Positions 52,323 through 61,322 of a stretch of 64,000 nt of DNA are shown piece after piece. The position numbers and the translations under genes were made by a program. Every line of letters begins with the position of its first letter. Positions within the stretch are counted from its first letter, which is position 1. This DNA comes from Periweissella fabalis. Lineage in GTDB: Bacteria > Bacillota > Bacilli > Lactobacillales > Lactobacillaceae. The stretch spans positions 42,394-106,393 of the forward strand of contig NZ_JAAXPN010000009.1 in assembly GCF_012396505.1 (NCBI RefSeq), given 5' to 3'. The notes below the pieces were generated by a model that ran no database searches, was not told the origin of the DNA, and saw nothing but the letters and a program-made list of their open reading frames with translations.

Positions 52323-53402
52323 ATGAAAATTATCAATACTTGGCCGCTTAAAATAACCGCGTTACTATTTTTACTAGTTCTTAGCAACATGGCTCCGGTT
52401 AAAGCAGACCAACAAGCGCCAATGGGGGATTTTTCAGTTAAGGCAGTGCCAGCTGAAAAGCAGATCGATAAGAATACGTACTATTTTAATCTTAATGTTA
52501 GCAAACCACTCGAACAAACTTTAAAAGTTGTAATTACTAATAACAGTAATCACAAAATTAAGATTCAACAAAACCTGTATAACGCAACGACGGGGGATAG
52601 CGGTAATGTTGTCTACGGTGAAAATAAAAATGTCAAACATAATGATCCGACTTTACGCTTTCCATTAAAGACAATCGTTAGCCTTACTACACCAAAAGTT
52701 ATTGAAGTTGCTGCTCATAGCTCAGCGACGGCTACTGCGAAGATGCAAGCAAAGTTACCGGCTGATTTTGCCGGGATGATTCTTGGTGGTTGGGAATTTG
52801 TGAATATCACAGCACCAAGTGACACTAGTGCAAGTAAACAAAGTGGCGTCAGTGTGGCTAGTCAATATGCATACAATATTGCTATTGCGATGGTCAAAGA
52901 CCGTTATGTGACGCCAACAATGCAGTTGGGCACGATTAAACCTGGCGCGCATAATTATAAACGCGCGTTATTAGTCAATTTACAAAATACTTCAGCTAAT
53001 TTAATTGGTGGTTTAGCGGTTAACGCAACTGTTACGCACCAAGGTTCGAGTAAAGCCATTTTAACGCAAAATGATAAAGGTTTTAGTCTAGCCCCTAATT
53101 CAAATTTCAATTATGGGCTGATGTATGCGGGTAAAGATTTAGTGCCGGGTAAGTATCATTTACGGTTACATGCCCAAAGTGGCCAATTCAAATGGGATTT
53201 TGACCGTGATTTTACCATAACAGCAAGCGATGTACGGCAAGCTAACAAGGCGGCATTGTATGATGCCAAACCAGGTCTAGCTTGGTGGATTATTGTACTA
53301 ATAAGTAGCTTGGTTATCGTTATTTTGGCGTTAATTATTTTGATTATCGTGATCTTACGTAAGAAAAAACCGGTAGATGAATCAAGTAAGTCAGTTGAAT
53401 AA
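52323..53402 (+). CDS. WxL-interacting protein, DUF916/DUF3324 (intact)
   Basis: A 359-residue membrane-anchored surface protein with signal peptide (PLKITALLFLLVLSNMAPVKA), a peptidoglycan-binding DUF916 domain (about 36-160, including MILGGWEFV), a DUF3324 host-binding domain (about 165-305) and a C-terminal transmembrane helix (WWIIVLISSLVIVILALIIL) with a KKKK tail. In the known WxL system this protein binds WxL partners and holds the complex at the wall. It is the only uninterrupted one of the three DUF916 genes in the window. Confidence 0.9.
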   Translation: MKIINTWPLKITALLFLLVLSNMAPVKADQQAPMGDFSVKAVPAEKQIDKNTYYFNLNVSKPLEQTLKVVITNNSNHKIKIQQNLYNATTGDSGNVVYGENKNVKHNDPTLRFPLKTIVSLTTPKVIEVAAHSSATATAKMQAKLPADFAGMILGGWEFVNITAPSDTSASKQSGVSVASQYAYNIAIAMVKDRYVTPTMQLGTIKPGAHNYKRALLVNLQNTSANLIGGLAVNATVTHQGSSKAILTQNDKGFSLAPNSNFNYGLMYAGKDLVPGKYHLRLHAQSGQFKWDFDRDFTITASDVRQANKAALYDAKPGLAWWIIVLISSLVIVILALIILIIVILRKKKPVDESSKSVE

Positions 53403-53411
53403 TAAAACAGA

Positions 53412-53444
53412 TAGACTACCTACATTTTAGGTGGCCTATTTTTG
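53412..53444 (+). terminator. Terminator after the intact DUF916 gene
   Basis: TAGACTACCT pairs with AGGTGGCCTA (one mismatch and one G-T pair), then TTTTT. Confidence 0.7.
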
Positions 53445-53502
53445 ACATTACGACACTAAAAGCGTAATGTATAAGTATTAATCGAAATAAAGGGGATTTG
53501 TA

Positions 53503-54126
53503 ATGAAAAAGATTGTTATTTTAGGTGCTAATGGTAACATTGCTCGATTTGTAAGTGCTGATTTAGCTCAAACTGGTGATTTTGAACTGATTAAGACAAG
53601 TCGACACGCTAATACCGATGTTGAAGCATTAGATGTGCTTGATCAAGCAGCGGTAACAGCATTTTTACAAGCCCATGGTGGCGCTGATGAAATTGATGCA
53701 GTCTACGCTAATTTAGGAGTTCATGGCCAACAAGTAGCGGCCACAAAGAGTGTTGTTAATGCGATGCAAGCCGCTGGGGTTAACCGTCTCTACTGGGTAG
53801 CAACTGCAGGAATCTATGGCGAATTCTCAGCAGCAACTCGTGAAAAGTGGATTGATGTGTTAGGTGATCCAAGCGCCCCAACAACATATTTTGGTGAACA
53901 AGCAGCATCCGCTCAAGTTATTGAAGCTAGCTCACTTGATTACACATTAATTCGACCAAGTGCTTTAACAGATGATGCTGGTAAGCAAGCAATTTATGAA
54001 CAAACTGATCATGAATTAATTCTTGGTGGTCCTATTAGCCGGAAAACGGTTGCTGAATGGATTGTAAATGCAATCCAAGCGCCCCGAGACTTTAGCCGGG
54101 CATCAGTAGCATTATCAACTAAATAG
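53503..54126 (+). CDS. NAD(P)-binding oxidoreductase, SDR/NmrA-like
   Basis: A 207-residue atypical short-chain dehydrogenase. The Rossmann glycine motif is at the N-terminus (KKIVILGANGNIARFV), followed by RLYWVATAGIYGEF (around the usual catalytic Ser/Thr region) and YTLIRPSALTDDAG, features of the NAD(P)H-binding YwnB/NmrA-like group that often sense or use pyridine nucleotides. AAAGGGG precedes the ATG. Single gene, substrate unknown. Confidence 0.8.
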   Translation: MKKIVILGANGNIARFVSADLAQTGDFELIKTSRHANTDVEALDVLDQAAVTAFLQAHGGADEIDAVYANLGVHGQQVAATKSVVNAMQAAGVNRLYWVATAGIYGEFSAATREKWIDVLGDPSAPTTYFGEQAASAQVIEASSLDYTLIRPSALTDDAGKQAIYEQTDHELILGGPISRKTVAEWIVNAIQAPRDFSRASVALSTK

Positions 54127-54256
54127 TAGAACCGTTGTCTAACAACAGACAGCTAAATATGCTATAAAATACAATGGGGTAGTGACATAATTCCTTTTGT
54201 GTGCTAAATTGCTGTTAAAAGGTGTTGCAGAAGTCCTATATATTCAAAATACGACA

Positions 54257-54291
54257 GAACCCCCGTGAAGATTTTTTCTTCACGGGGGTTC
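54257..54291. terminator. Strong terminator between the SDR gene and the FUSC gene
   Basis: Perfect 14-base arms (GAACCCCCGTGAAG with CTTCACGGGGGTTC) around a T-rich loop. Upstream (54182 onwards) are GTGACATAA and TGTTAAAAGG, parts of the recurring 3'-UTR motif. Confidence 0.88.
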
Positions 54292-54342
54292 TTAGTGTAT
54301 TTCTCGATATTGCCCAATTTCTGTCACAACTCTATTTTCACT

Positions 54343-55344
54343 TTAATTAAGCTCGTAATCTTTCAAATTCAACGTTTTTTGCTTCTTCATTAAGTGATCA
54401 AAGTACAGAATTCCTAATAAGCCAATCGTTGTCCCAACAACAATCGCTAGCAATCGGAATTCAATCAATGAATTACTGATGTTGGGGAGGGCTAATTTGA
54501 ATAATATTAATGCAATCGGTGTCGTAAAGAAATTCCCAAGCATATAATTACGATTAATTGTTAAGCAAATGATTCCGAGTAAGATAATCGCAATAACGGC
54601 AAGGACAATTGGATTGCCAATTACTTCATACACTCCCCAAGCAAATAAACACCCAACAATTGCTGCCACGACATAATCGAATTGCCGTTTACGGGCATGG
54701 ACAAAGTTTTCACCTTGAAGTACTGAAATAGCGCCGACTAAGAACCAGTAGTAGTTAGGTAAGTGGAAGCTGTAACCAACAAAGTAGGCAATAAAGGCAA
54801 AAATAGCATAAACTAAACTTTTAACGGCAATTTGTAAATTATCCGTTTCAAAAGTTAAATCAAGTTTAAAACTCAGTGGTTGGCCCATTAATTTAGGTTC
54901 GATAATACTAAAAATAAATGATAAAACAGCTCCGATAACTGCATATACCGCTAACATTAACGTAAAGTGCATGGGAAAGCGGTGTAACGTGGCTAACATT
55001 CCATTAATCATCATTAAAAAGAACGCACCGGGGCCAATAAATTTACCACTAGTCAAGGTGTATTGAATTAAGTAAGCTAATAAACCAATCCAGAGGACAC
55101 TAATCCAAGGTACACTAGCCGTTAGGGCACTAATTGGGAAACTAATTATTGAAATACCGGTCACTAAAACCATTTGCGTAAAAGTACGTTCACGATTAAC
55201 TGGTACATAGTACATAAAAATTAATGATCCAAAGGCGCCCATGACACCTAACCAATAATTGTGCATGACCATCCCAATAACTAAGGGAATCGCAATGTTG
55301 AGCATCCCAAAACCGGCATGCGCGAGACTTGCTTTTGAAAACAT
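54343..55344 (-). CDS. FUSC-like membrane protein
   Basis: A 333-residue membrane protein with about ten hydrophobic segments in two halves. The pattern (AGFGMLNIAIPLVIGMVM at the start, and FHLPNYYWFLVGAISVLQGE with ARKRQFDYVVAAIVGCLFAW in the second half) resembles FUSC/aromatic-acid-exporter-type proteins, where a helix pair with HLPNYYW and an R-x-x-D-x-x-x-G signature recurs. The transported compound is unknown. AGGAG precedes the ATG. It converges on the SDR gene. Confidence 0.75.
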   Translation of the reverse strand: MFSKASLAHAGFGMLNIAIPLVIGMVMHNYWLGVMGAFGSLIFMYYVPVNRERTFTQMVLVTGISIISFPISALTASVPWISVLWIGLLAYLIQYTLTSGKFIGPGAFFLMMINGMLATLHRFPMHFTLMLAVYAVIGAVLSFIFSIIEPKLMGQPLSFKLDLTFETDNLQIAVKSLVYAIFAFIAYFVGYSFHLPNYYWFLVGAISVLQGENFVHARKRQFDYVVAAIVGCLFAWGVYEVIGNPIVLAVIAIILLGIICLTINRNYMLGNFFTTPIALILFKLALPNISNSLIEFRLLAIVVGTTIGLLGILYFDHLMKKQKTLNLKDYELN

Positions 55345-55463
55345 AAAACTCCTCCGAAAAAATCAAATTTTAACATCCTAACATATTTTTAATTGGCAGG
55401 GCAAGTTAATTGACCGTAATTTTGTAATATACTAGTAAAATTCCGATTTCTTAAGAAAAACAC

Positions 55464-55495
55464 AAAAAAAACCAACGCCCGGAGACATTGGTTTT
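55464..55495 (-). terminator. Terminator after the sugar symporter
   Basis: On the minus strand AAAACCAA pairs with TTGGTTTT around a G+C-containing loop, followed by more T. Confidence 0.75.
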
Positions 55496-55506
55496 CAAAA
55501 GATATA

Positions 55507-56859
55507 TTAGTTATTGTGACGCATTTCAAGTTCAATTTCTTCCAATGACTTACCACGTGTTTCAGGCACGAGGTATTTAACGAAGAAGATTGAGATGAAG
55601 GCAAAGATACCAAAGACCCCGAAAGGACCACCCACGTTGTTGTGGAAGACAGCAAGCAATACCAAGAAGAATTGCGAAACGATGAAGTTACCAATCCAGT
55701 TAGCAGCAGAACCGATTGATGAACCAACTCCACGAACTGCAAGTGGGAAGATTTCACCGATAAGTAACCAAGCAATTGGACCCCATGAAATGGCGAAACC
55801 AAAGATGTAAGTAGCGATAAGTAACATCGTAGGGATGGCAGCAGTTTTAACATCAACTGTGTAGTTAAGAATTGCTAAAACAGCAAGTGAAACAGTCATC
55901 ACGATTGAACCAAAAGTAAGAAGTGATTTACGGTTGTATGAATCCATAATCATGGTTGCAAGAATTGTAACTACAAAGTTAACAATCCCGATACCAATTG
56001 AAATCCAGATGGCGTTTGAAGCGTCAAAACCAAAACCTTTAATGAAAACTTGAGGCAAGAAGTAGATAACTGAGTTAATTCCAACTAATTGTTGTAAGAA
56101 CATGATACCAACGGCAACGATAACAGCTGGACGAGCAAAAGTGAAAAGTTCTTTTAAGCCACCTTTTGGTTGGTTTAAGATTTCACGCATTTCTTCTAAT
56201 TCAATGTTAACATCTTCACCGTGCTTAGCGCGAAGGTGAGTAAGGACAGCTTTAGCTTCATCTTCCTTACCATGGGCCATTAAGTAACGTGGTGATTCAG
56301 GTAATAATAAACCACCAATGAATAATGCAAGGGCAGGGATCAAGGCTGAGCCAAGCATCCAACGCCAGTCAGTGATGCCAAGTAAGTTACGTCCAAGGAA
56401 ACCAAGGTTAGAAACATATGCAAGTAAAATTCCTAAAGTAATCATCAATTGGAATAAAGTACCAAGTGATCCTCGGAACTTAGCTGGTGCAAGTTCGGCA
56501 AGGTAAGCCGGTGTTAAAGCTGAAGCGGCCCCAACTGCTAAACCAAGAATGATCCGTGCAACAACCATCATAGCAAAGCCAGTGGCAGCAGCAGTTAAGA
56601 TTGAACCAGCTACGAAGAATAAAGCAGCGATGATAAGCAGCTTTTTACGACCGAACTTGTCCGCCAAACCACCAATTGAAAGAGCACCGGCAGTAGAACC
56701 AATCAACACTGATGAAGTGATGAAACCAGTTTCAGCAACTGATAAGTGGAATGAGTTTTCAATAAGTGGTGAAGCACCAGAAATAATACCTGTATCAAAA
56801 CCGAATAATAGACCACCAAGGGCCCCAAAAATAAAAATAAAAATTACGTTAATCTTCAT
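55507..56859 (-). CDS. Sugar:H+ symporter, MFS sugar-porter family
   Basis: A 450-residue, 12-segment sugar porter of the XylE/AraE/GalP type. Signatures: GFDTGIISGASPLIE in helix 1, GGLADKFGRKKLLI after helix 2, PESPRYLMAHGK in the central loop, QQLVGINSVIYFLPQ in helix 7, WGPIAWLLIGEIFPLAVRG, and PETRGKSLEEIELEM at the end. Sugar not predictable (xylose, arabinose, galactose or glucose). Codon use looks optimised, suggesting high expression. Three cre or cre-like sites upstream point to CcpA control. Confidence 0.92.
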   Translation of the reverse strand: MKINVIFIFIFGALGGLLFGFDTGIISGASPLIENSFHLSVAETGFITSSVLIGSTAGALSIGGLADKFGRKKLLIIAALFFVAGSILTAAATGFAMMVVARIILGLAVGAASALTPAYLAELAPAKFRGSLGTLFQLMITLGILLAYVSNLGFLGRNLLGITDWRWMLGSALIPALALFIGGLLLPESPRYLMAHGKEDEAKAVLTHLRAKHGEDVNIELEEMREILNQPKGGLKELFTFARPAVIVAVGIMFLQQLVGINSVIYFLPQVFIKGFGFDASNAIWISIGIGIVNFVVTILATMIMDSYNRKSLLTFGSIVMTVSLAVLAILNYTVDVKTAAIPTMLLIATYIFGFAISWGPIAWLLIGEIFPLAVRGVGSSIGSAANWIGNFIVSQFFLVLLAVFHNNVGGPFGVFGIFAFISIFFVKYLVPETRGKSLEEIELEMRHNN

Positions 56860-56898
56860 AATCTCACAATCTATAATCTAAAATATTTATCTGTATTT

Positions 56899-56926
56899 TG
56901 AAAGCGTTTTTTTGTAAACGCTTTCT
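56899..56926. promoter_or_regulatory. Pair of back-to-back cre sites
   Basis: TGAAAGCGTTTTTT and TGTAAACGCTTTCT lie side by side, and GAAAGCGTTT/AAACGCTTTC forms a perfect 10-base inverted repeat. Each is a near-consensus CcpA site, about 40-65 bp upstream of the symporter start. Confidence 0.7.
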
Positions 56927-56987
56927 TTCAACGTCATTTATCATATCAAGGTTAAATTAATTGTGCAATAGGGTTATTTTATGTTAA

Positions 56988-57001
56988 TGAAAGCCTTTTC
57001 A
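56988..57001. promoter_or_regulatory. Third cre-like site
   Basis: TGAAAGCCTTTTCA differs from the ideal cre TGAAAGCGTTTTCA by one central base, which may weaken it. Confidence 0.45.
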
Positions 57002-57199
57002 TGAGGATTGTTGATATTGCTAATTTTTGGTATATACAATTCAAAATAAAAAAATTGGAAAAAATTTTAGTTATCTAAAAAATTACTATTTAAAGCTGAT
57101 TATAAATCATAAAAAGTATTGTATATTTTCATTTTGGCTTAAATGAACTGACGATCCTTAGGAGGCTAATTTGAAGTAAGTGACTAGTACTAGCTAGCC

Positions 57200-57238
57200 G
57201 TGAATAAGAAAGTTGGATAACTTAGTAATTTTATTCAC
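57200..57238. repeat. Nested inverted repeat
   Basis: GTGAATAA and TTATTCAC enclose a smaller AAGTT/AACTT pair. Could be a structured RNA or remnant of an element; no T run follows. Confidence 0.3.
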
Positions 57239-57300
57239 AAATTTTAATTAAATAAGCTGTTAAGGATAAATATGAGCCTTGATTTTAACCAATAATGAGT

Positions 57301-57334
57301 TATACTTATTGTGAATTATAGAACAATAAGTATA
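57301..57334. promoter_or_regulatory. Palindrome upstream of the XRE regulator
   Basis: Perfect 12-base arms (TATACTTATTGT and ACAATAAGTATA) with a 10-base centre, 55 bp before the XRE start codon; the right arm is followed by another TAAGTATTG. A likely operator of that regulator. Confidence 0.55.
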
Positions 57335-57388
57335 AGTATTGATATTAAACTAATTAGTATTTAAGTCAAAAGATAATGAGGTGAGTCT

Positions 57389-57700
57389 ATGTTAGCCAAT
57401 ATTGCTGTTAATTTAAAAAATCTTCGTGTATCCAAAGATCTATCGCAACGTCAATTAGCTGAAATGCTAAGTATTAATCCATCAGCTATTTCGGCCTGGG
57501 AATCCGGGCGGAATTTACCTAAATATGACCACATTGAAAAACTCGCCGCTATTTATGAGATTGATGTTAACCGGTTATTTGGGGATGATATTATTCAAAT
57601 CGGTGATATTTGTGCGATATATAAGCAATTAAGTACGGTAAAGAAGGAGCAACTCTTTATTTTTGCTAAGAAGTTGTTAGCGGGTAAAAACCCCGATTAA
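57389..57700 (+). CDS. XRE-family transcriptional regulator
   Basis: A 103-residue Cro/CI-type protein. The helix-turn-helix occupies residues 9-62 (VSKDLSQRQLAEMLSINPSA, then ISAWESGRNLPKYDHIEKLA) and ends with the common IYEIDVNRLFG; a short C-terminal helix follows. GATGAGGTGAG precedes the ATG. It stands alone, between the symporter and the second WxL cluster. Target genes unknown; autoregulation through the 57301-57334 palindrome is plausible. Confidence 0.88.
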   Translation: MLANIAVNLKNLRVSKDLSQRQLAEMLSINPSAISAWESGRNLPKYDHIEKLAAIYEIDVNRLFGDDIIQIGDICAIYKQLSTVKKEQLFIFAKKLLAGKNPD

Positions 57701-57881
57701 TAGCAGTTTGTTGTTTTAAAGCAAATTGTTATGTAAAGATAAATGCGTGTATTATAATTACTATATGCAACATATAATTTAATATTCATAACTATTTGTT
57801 ATAGAAATATACAAAAATATTTTGTAAAATTCATTATATTGTGCTATATTACTATTTGAATAAAGTTATGGCTTTAATTAA

Positions 57882-58382
57882 AGTGTTAGCTTTAGTAAAT
57901 TAATAGATAACATCAGGGGGGATTTAGGAAATATTTCAAATTCTATTCACCCAAATTCAATAGCTGGACGTAATTTCCACTATGTACAAATAGATGATAA
58001 TCGACCTATAGTAAATAGATTATCTGCTGGTTGGCGATTTAGTGCAAGTGCAACCCAATTTACATTAAACGGTACATCTGGTGCTAAAACGTTGTTAACA
58101 TTAGGTGTACCTGATATTTTTAATAGTAACGATACTAAGCCGGATGATAAAAGTCCGAATGGAGAATTTATTGCTGTAACATCACCGACACAGTTGACTT
58201 CAAATCCAACAATATTAGTTAGAGCAAACCAAGGCTTTGGTTATGGAATTACATCTATTAACTTTCCGGACAATACTACAATATTAACCTTACTAGATAA
58301 TGTTGCAAGTATTGTTCAACCAGGGGACACCTACAAATCAACTATCACATGGACAGTACAACAAGCACAATCAAACCAATAG
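57882..58382 (+). pseudogene. 5'-truncated WxL-domain protein remnant (WxL-3)
   Basis: An open frame without a credible start codon, ribosome binding site or signal peptide, running from after a TAA at 57879-57881 to TAG at 58380-58382. It contains a WxL-like domain: RLSAGWRFSASATQFTLNG and a C-terminal STITWTVQQAQ. A TTG at 58092 is in frame but lies in the middle of the domain. It matches the C-terminal part of WxL-2-type proteins, so the 5' half is missing. The terminator at 58390-58428 remains. Confidence 0.75.
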
Positions 58383-58389
58383 TTAACAT

Positions 58390-58428
58390 AAAAAAGACTG
58401 GACTTTAATCAATGAGCCAGTCTTTTTT
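58390..58428 (+). terminator. Terminator after WxL-3
   Basis: AAAAAGACTGG pairs with CCAGTCTTTTT around a 15-base loop. Confidence 0.85.
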
Positions 58429-58464
58429 ACTAATAACTAATCAACATCTATACTAGGAGCTATC

Positions 58465-59526
58465 ATGGCAACCATTCAAAAAAAGCACTTTCAAAAAATA
58501 TTTTGGGCATTTCTATGCGCTACCATCTTCACATTCGTATTTACTAATCATTCAGTATCAGCTACTAATCCCACGGGACCCGCATATTATATTCAAGTCC
58601 TCCCAACTGAGAATCAACTCAATCAAAATAATGCTTATTTTGAATTAAACGTTGGGTAACATTTTGCGCAAAAGATTCAAGTTAAGGTTTTTAACCAAAG
58701 CAAGCAACCATTAACCTTACAACAACAAATTATTACGGCCTATACAACTAATTCCGGTAACATCGGTTATGAACCAACGGAAAAACCGATTACTTTTGAT
58801 AAGACATTCCGGTTTAAGTTGACCGATTTTGTGACGCTTTTGTCACCTGAAAAATTTACCATTAAGCCGAACTCATCAGTCGTTGTAACTGCACAAATTA
58901 AGAGTGATTTGCCTAAAGAATTCAATGGTGAAGTGTTGGGATCATGGTATTTTGTGCAAAAAACCAATGGAACCCACAAGATTCAACAAGGGGTGGCGAT
59001 TAAAAATAACTATGCCTACGTGACCAGTATTGGTCTGCAAAAAGGACCTAAAGTTCTCGGTGATTTGAAGTTACCAAAGGCGCGGGCCACCGTTAATAAC
59101 AATGTTTTAGGAGTCGGGGTGACACTACAAAATCCCAATCCTGGTATTTTAGCTAATTTAACTACGGCAACTAAGATTTATCGCTTAAAGGGGAATAAGC
59201 AAATTTTGGCCACCAATCAAGCAATGGCGCCCAACTCAAATTTTGAAGAATTTATCCCCGCTGGTAAGCAAAATTTAACCCCTGGTAAATACCGGGCGGT
59301 CGTTGATGGGATTTCAGGAATGCAAAAATGGCATTTAACCCGTGATTTTGAGATCACAGCTACTGATACTAAGAAACTAAATCAACAAATTGTGGTTTAT
59401 AAAAAGCCACTACCAGGGGCCTGGATTATCATCTCAAGTATCTTAGTGTTGGTAATCTTGGTATTACTATGGGTGATTTTTAAACGCCGGAGAAAAGATG
59501 ACAATGATGGTATATCTGAAAATTAA
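58465..59526 (+). pseudogene. DUF916/DUF3324 protein with an in-frame stop (WxLIP-2)
   Basis: One continuous frame interrupted by TAA at 58657-58659. Before it: ATG after AGGAG, signal peptide (IFWAFLCATIFTFVFTNHSVSA) and the start of the DUF916 domain. After it: the rest of DUF916 (IQVKVFNQSKQPLTLQQQII and EVLGSWYFVQ), the DUF3324 domain, a C-terminal helix (AWIIISSILVLVILVLLWVI) and a basic tail. Apart from codon 65 the reading is undamaged, and the other DUF916 copies read through this position, so it is a single nonsense change. An internal start could only yield a form without signal peptide. Confidence 0.82.
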
Positions 59527-59550
59527 CATAAATGGTGTAAAGGGGCCGTT

Positions 59551-61142
59551 ATGAAAAAATAATTAAACACAGTTTAGGAGCGCTAATTATAGCTGCTGGG
59601 GTAGTGCTAGGTGGTGTAAGTGTCAAAGCTGATGCTGTTGCGGCACCAGCACCAACGCCTGAATTTGCATCCATATCGATAGGTGTACCTAGCAATACTA
59701 ATATTTTACAAAAAGTCCCATTATATCCAGGAAAGACGAATCCATCTAATAGCCAGCAACCAACTAGTGTCATGTTGTCGACACCAAGCCAAATACCAAA
59801 TCCACTACCGTCAGATTTTGGGCTTACTTTTGGAACAGTATACGCAAATTATGTGCGTAATGGTAAGATAACGCCGCTAACAACGCAAATTCTTTTTCCA
59901 ATAAGTAAGCAAGCTACTTTGAAGTTTCCAACACTTAATCCACTACAACCATTAAATCAATCGGCAACATTTACTGCGGGCGGTTATCCAGGCAGTACAG
60001 TTGGTGATACAATTTTTGATTTATTTCAGTCACAAACCGACGCACCACTAGGGGGATTAAAATACACCCGCGTTGGTAGTAACTTGCAATTGGATGGAAA
60101 GACTGTGCCGAAGCCGCCTACTAACTTGCCTAGTGAATTTAGTGGTAAACAATATAAAAATAATATAACACATGGTCAGCCAACAGTATCAATTGGTGAT
60201 TACTTTGTAGTTGACACACATTTCAAAAATCAAGGTGGCAATGTAGTTACTGAATAAAGTGGAAAACCTGGAGATAAAGTGAATACGCCAAATATTAACG
60301 TAAATGGTCTACGGACAAAGCCGACAGCAAATGGTTACCCTAAAGGATTAAATCTAAATCTCACGAATGAAAATTTAGTCCTAGCAACAGATTTTGTTTA
60401 TCAAAGGCCTGATAATAGTGATAAATATCCTGATTTATACTATGTTAAACCGCAAGCCACATTATCACTGGATGTCAAAGACCTGAAACCAACAGTTAAT
60501 TCTCGTACCTGGAATAGTGATGGCAGTTATACGATTACGGGGTCCCTAGCACAAAAGGGAGACACCATTACAGCCAATTTAAATGGTGGCACATTTACGC
60601 CACAAACAGATAGCAATACTGGAAATTGGACGTTAACGATTCCAACTGCGACCGCAACGAATACCGTTACATTTACCGAAAGTGATAGTAATTTAGTTGC
60701 AGCAAATTCAGGGGCAACCAATGATCCAGCGGGGACGGCGATAGCGGAAATCGGACCCAAACCGTTGGCATTTCATACTAATGACGGTACGTGGCAACCA
60801 ATCAAATTTTATCAGGCCGATGGAACCAACAGTAATATTCCAAAAGATAATCAAACATTTGATTTAGGTAAGGTACAGAAAAATTACGTTTATGGTAGTA
60901 CTTGGAATGCATTCCTTGATAACTATACCGCGGGGAAAAATTTTTCTATTACAGCAACTTCAGCTGGCTTAACATTAGCCGGTCACCAGACAGTCCCCCT
61001 TTACTACACAAATGGTAACTACAGTAATACTAACCCAAGTAATAATAAAAATTTTTTACAGTTATTAACAAATAATACGCCAACCAAAATTATGTCATGG
61101 AATGACGCAACGGTTAACCTCACCCTTAGTAATACGCCATAG
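59551..61142 (+). pseudogene. Large WxL protein with start frameshift and in-frame stop (WxL-4)
   Basis: ATG at 59551 after AAAGGGG meets TAA at codon 4 because the A tract has six A; a seventh would give MKKIIKHSLGALIIAAGVV, a normal signal peptide continuing in the long downstream frame. That frame is cut again by TAA at 60255-60257 (NVVTE, stop, SGKPGDK) and then runs to 61142 with an Ig-like segment (SYTITGSLAQKGDTITANL) and a C-terminal WxL-like domain. It is the counterpart of WxL-1. Two independent lesions make it a pseudogene. Confidence 0.82.
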
Positions 61143-61240
61143 GTATTGCCTATTTATTGGGAAATCCGGATTGTGCATCTTTAAGTTAGTTTAGTAACCG
61201 TAATTTGAAGCTATATGCCTTAAAATAAATACAATCGTAT

Positions 61241-61278
61241 AAAACCTATCATTTCAAAATGTGAATTGATAGGTTTTT
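61241..61278 (+). terminator. Terminator after WxL-4
   Basis: AAAACCTATCA pairs with TGATAGGTTTT around a 15-base loop, then T residues. Confidence 0.8.
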
Positions 61279-61322
61279 ATTATATAATTAAATTATTATA
61301 AATAAATCTGAGTGAGTGAAAT

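Larger units (their letters stand above)
56860..57388. other. 529-bp regulatory intergenic region
   Basis: No convincing gene. It carries cre sites at 56899-56926 and 56988-57001 for the sugar symporter, an AGGAGG at about 57162 leading only to TTG-AAG-TAA, a nested inverted repeat at 57200-57238, and a 12-bp-arm palindrome at 57301-57334 before the XRE gene. Confidence 0.5.

Noticed and set aside
55389..55856. 155-codon open frame on the minus strand overlapping the sugar symporter
   Set aside because: It is an alternate frame of a well-conserved MFS gene with no ribosome binding site of its own and an implausible protein.
57150..57180. AGGAGG followed by TTG as a gene start
   Set aside because: The frame stops after two codons (TTG-AAG-TAA), so it is at most a remnant.
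58819..59526. Independent gene for the second half of the DUF916 protein
   Set aside because: Same frame as 58465, begins mid-domain without signal peptide; best read as one interrupted gene.
60255..60281. Separate gene starting at GTG 60279
   Set aside because: It is in the same frame as the preceding WxL-4 segment, lacks a signal peptide and a ribosome binding site, and the pair matches the domain order of one protein.
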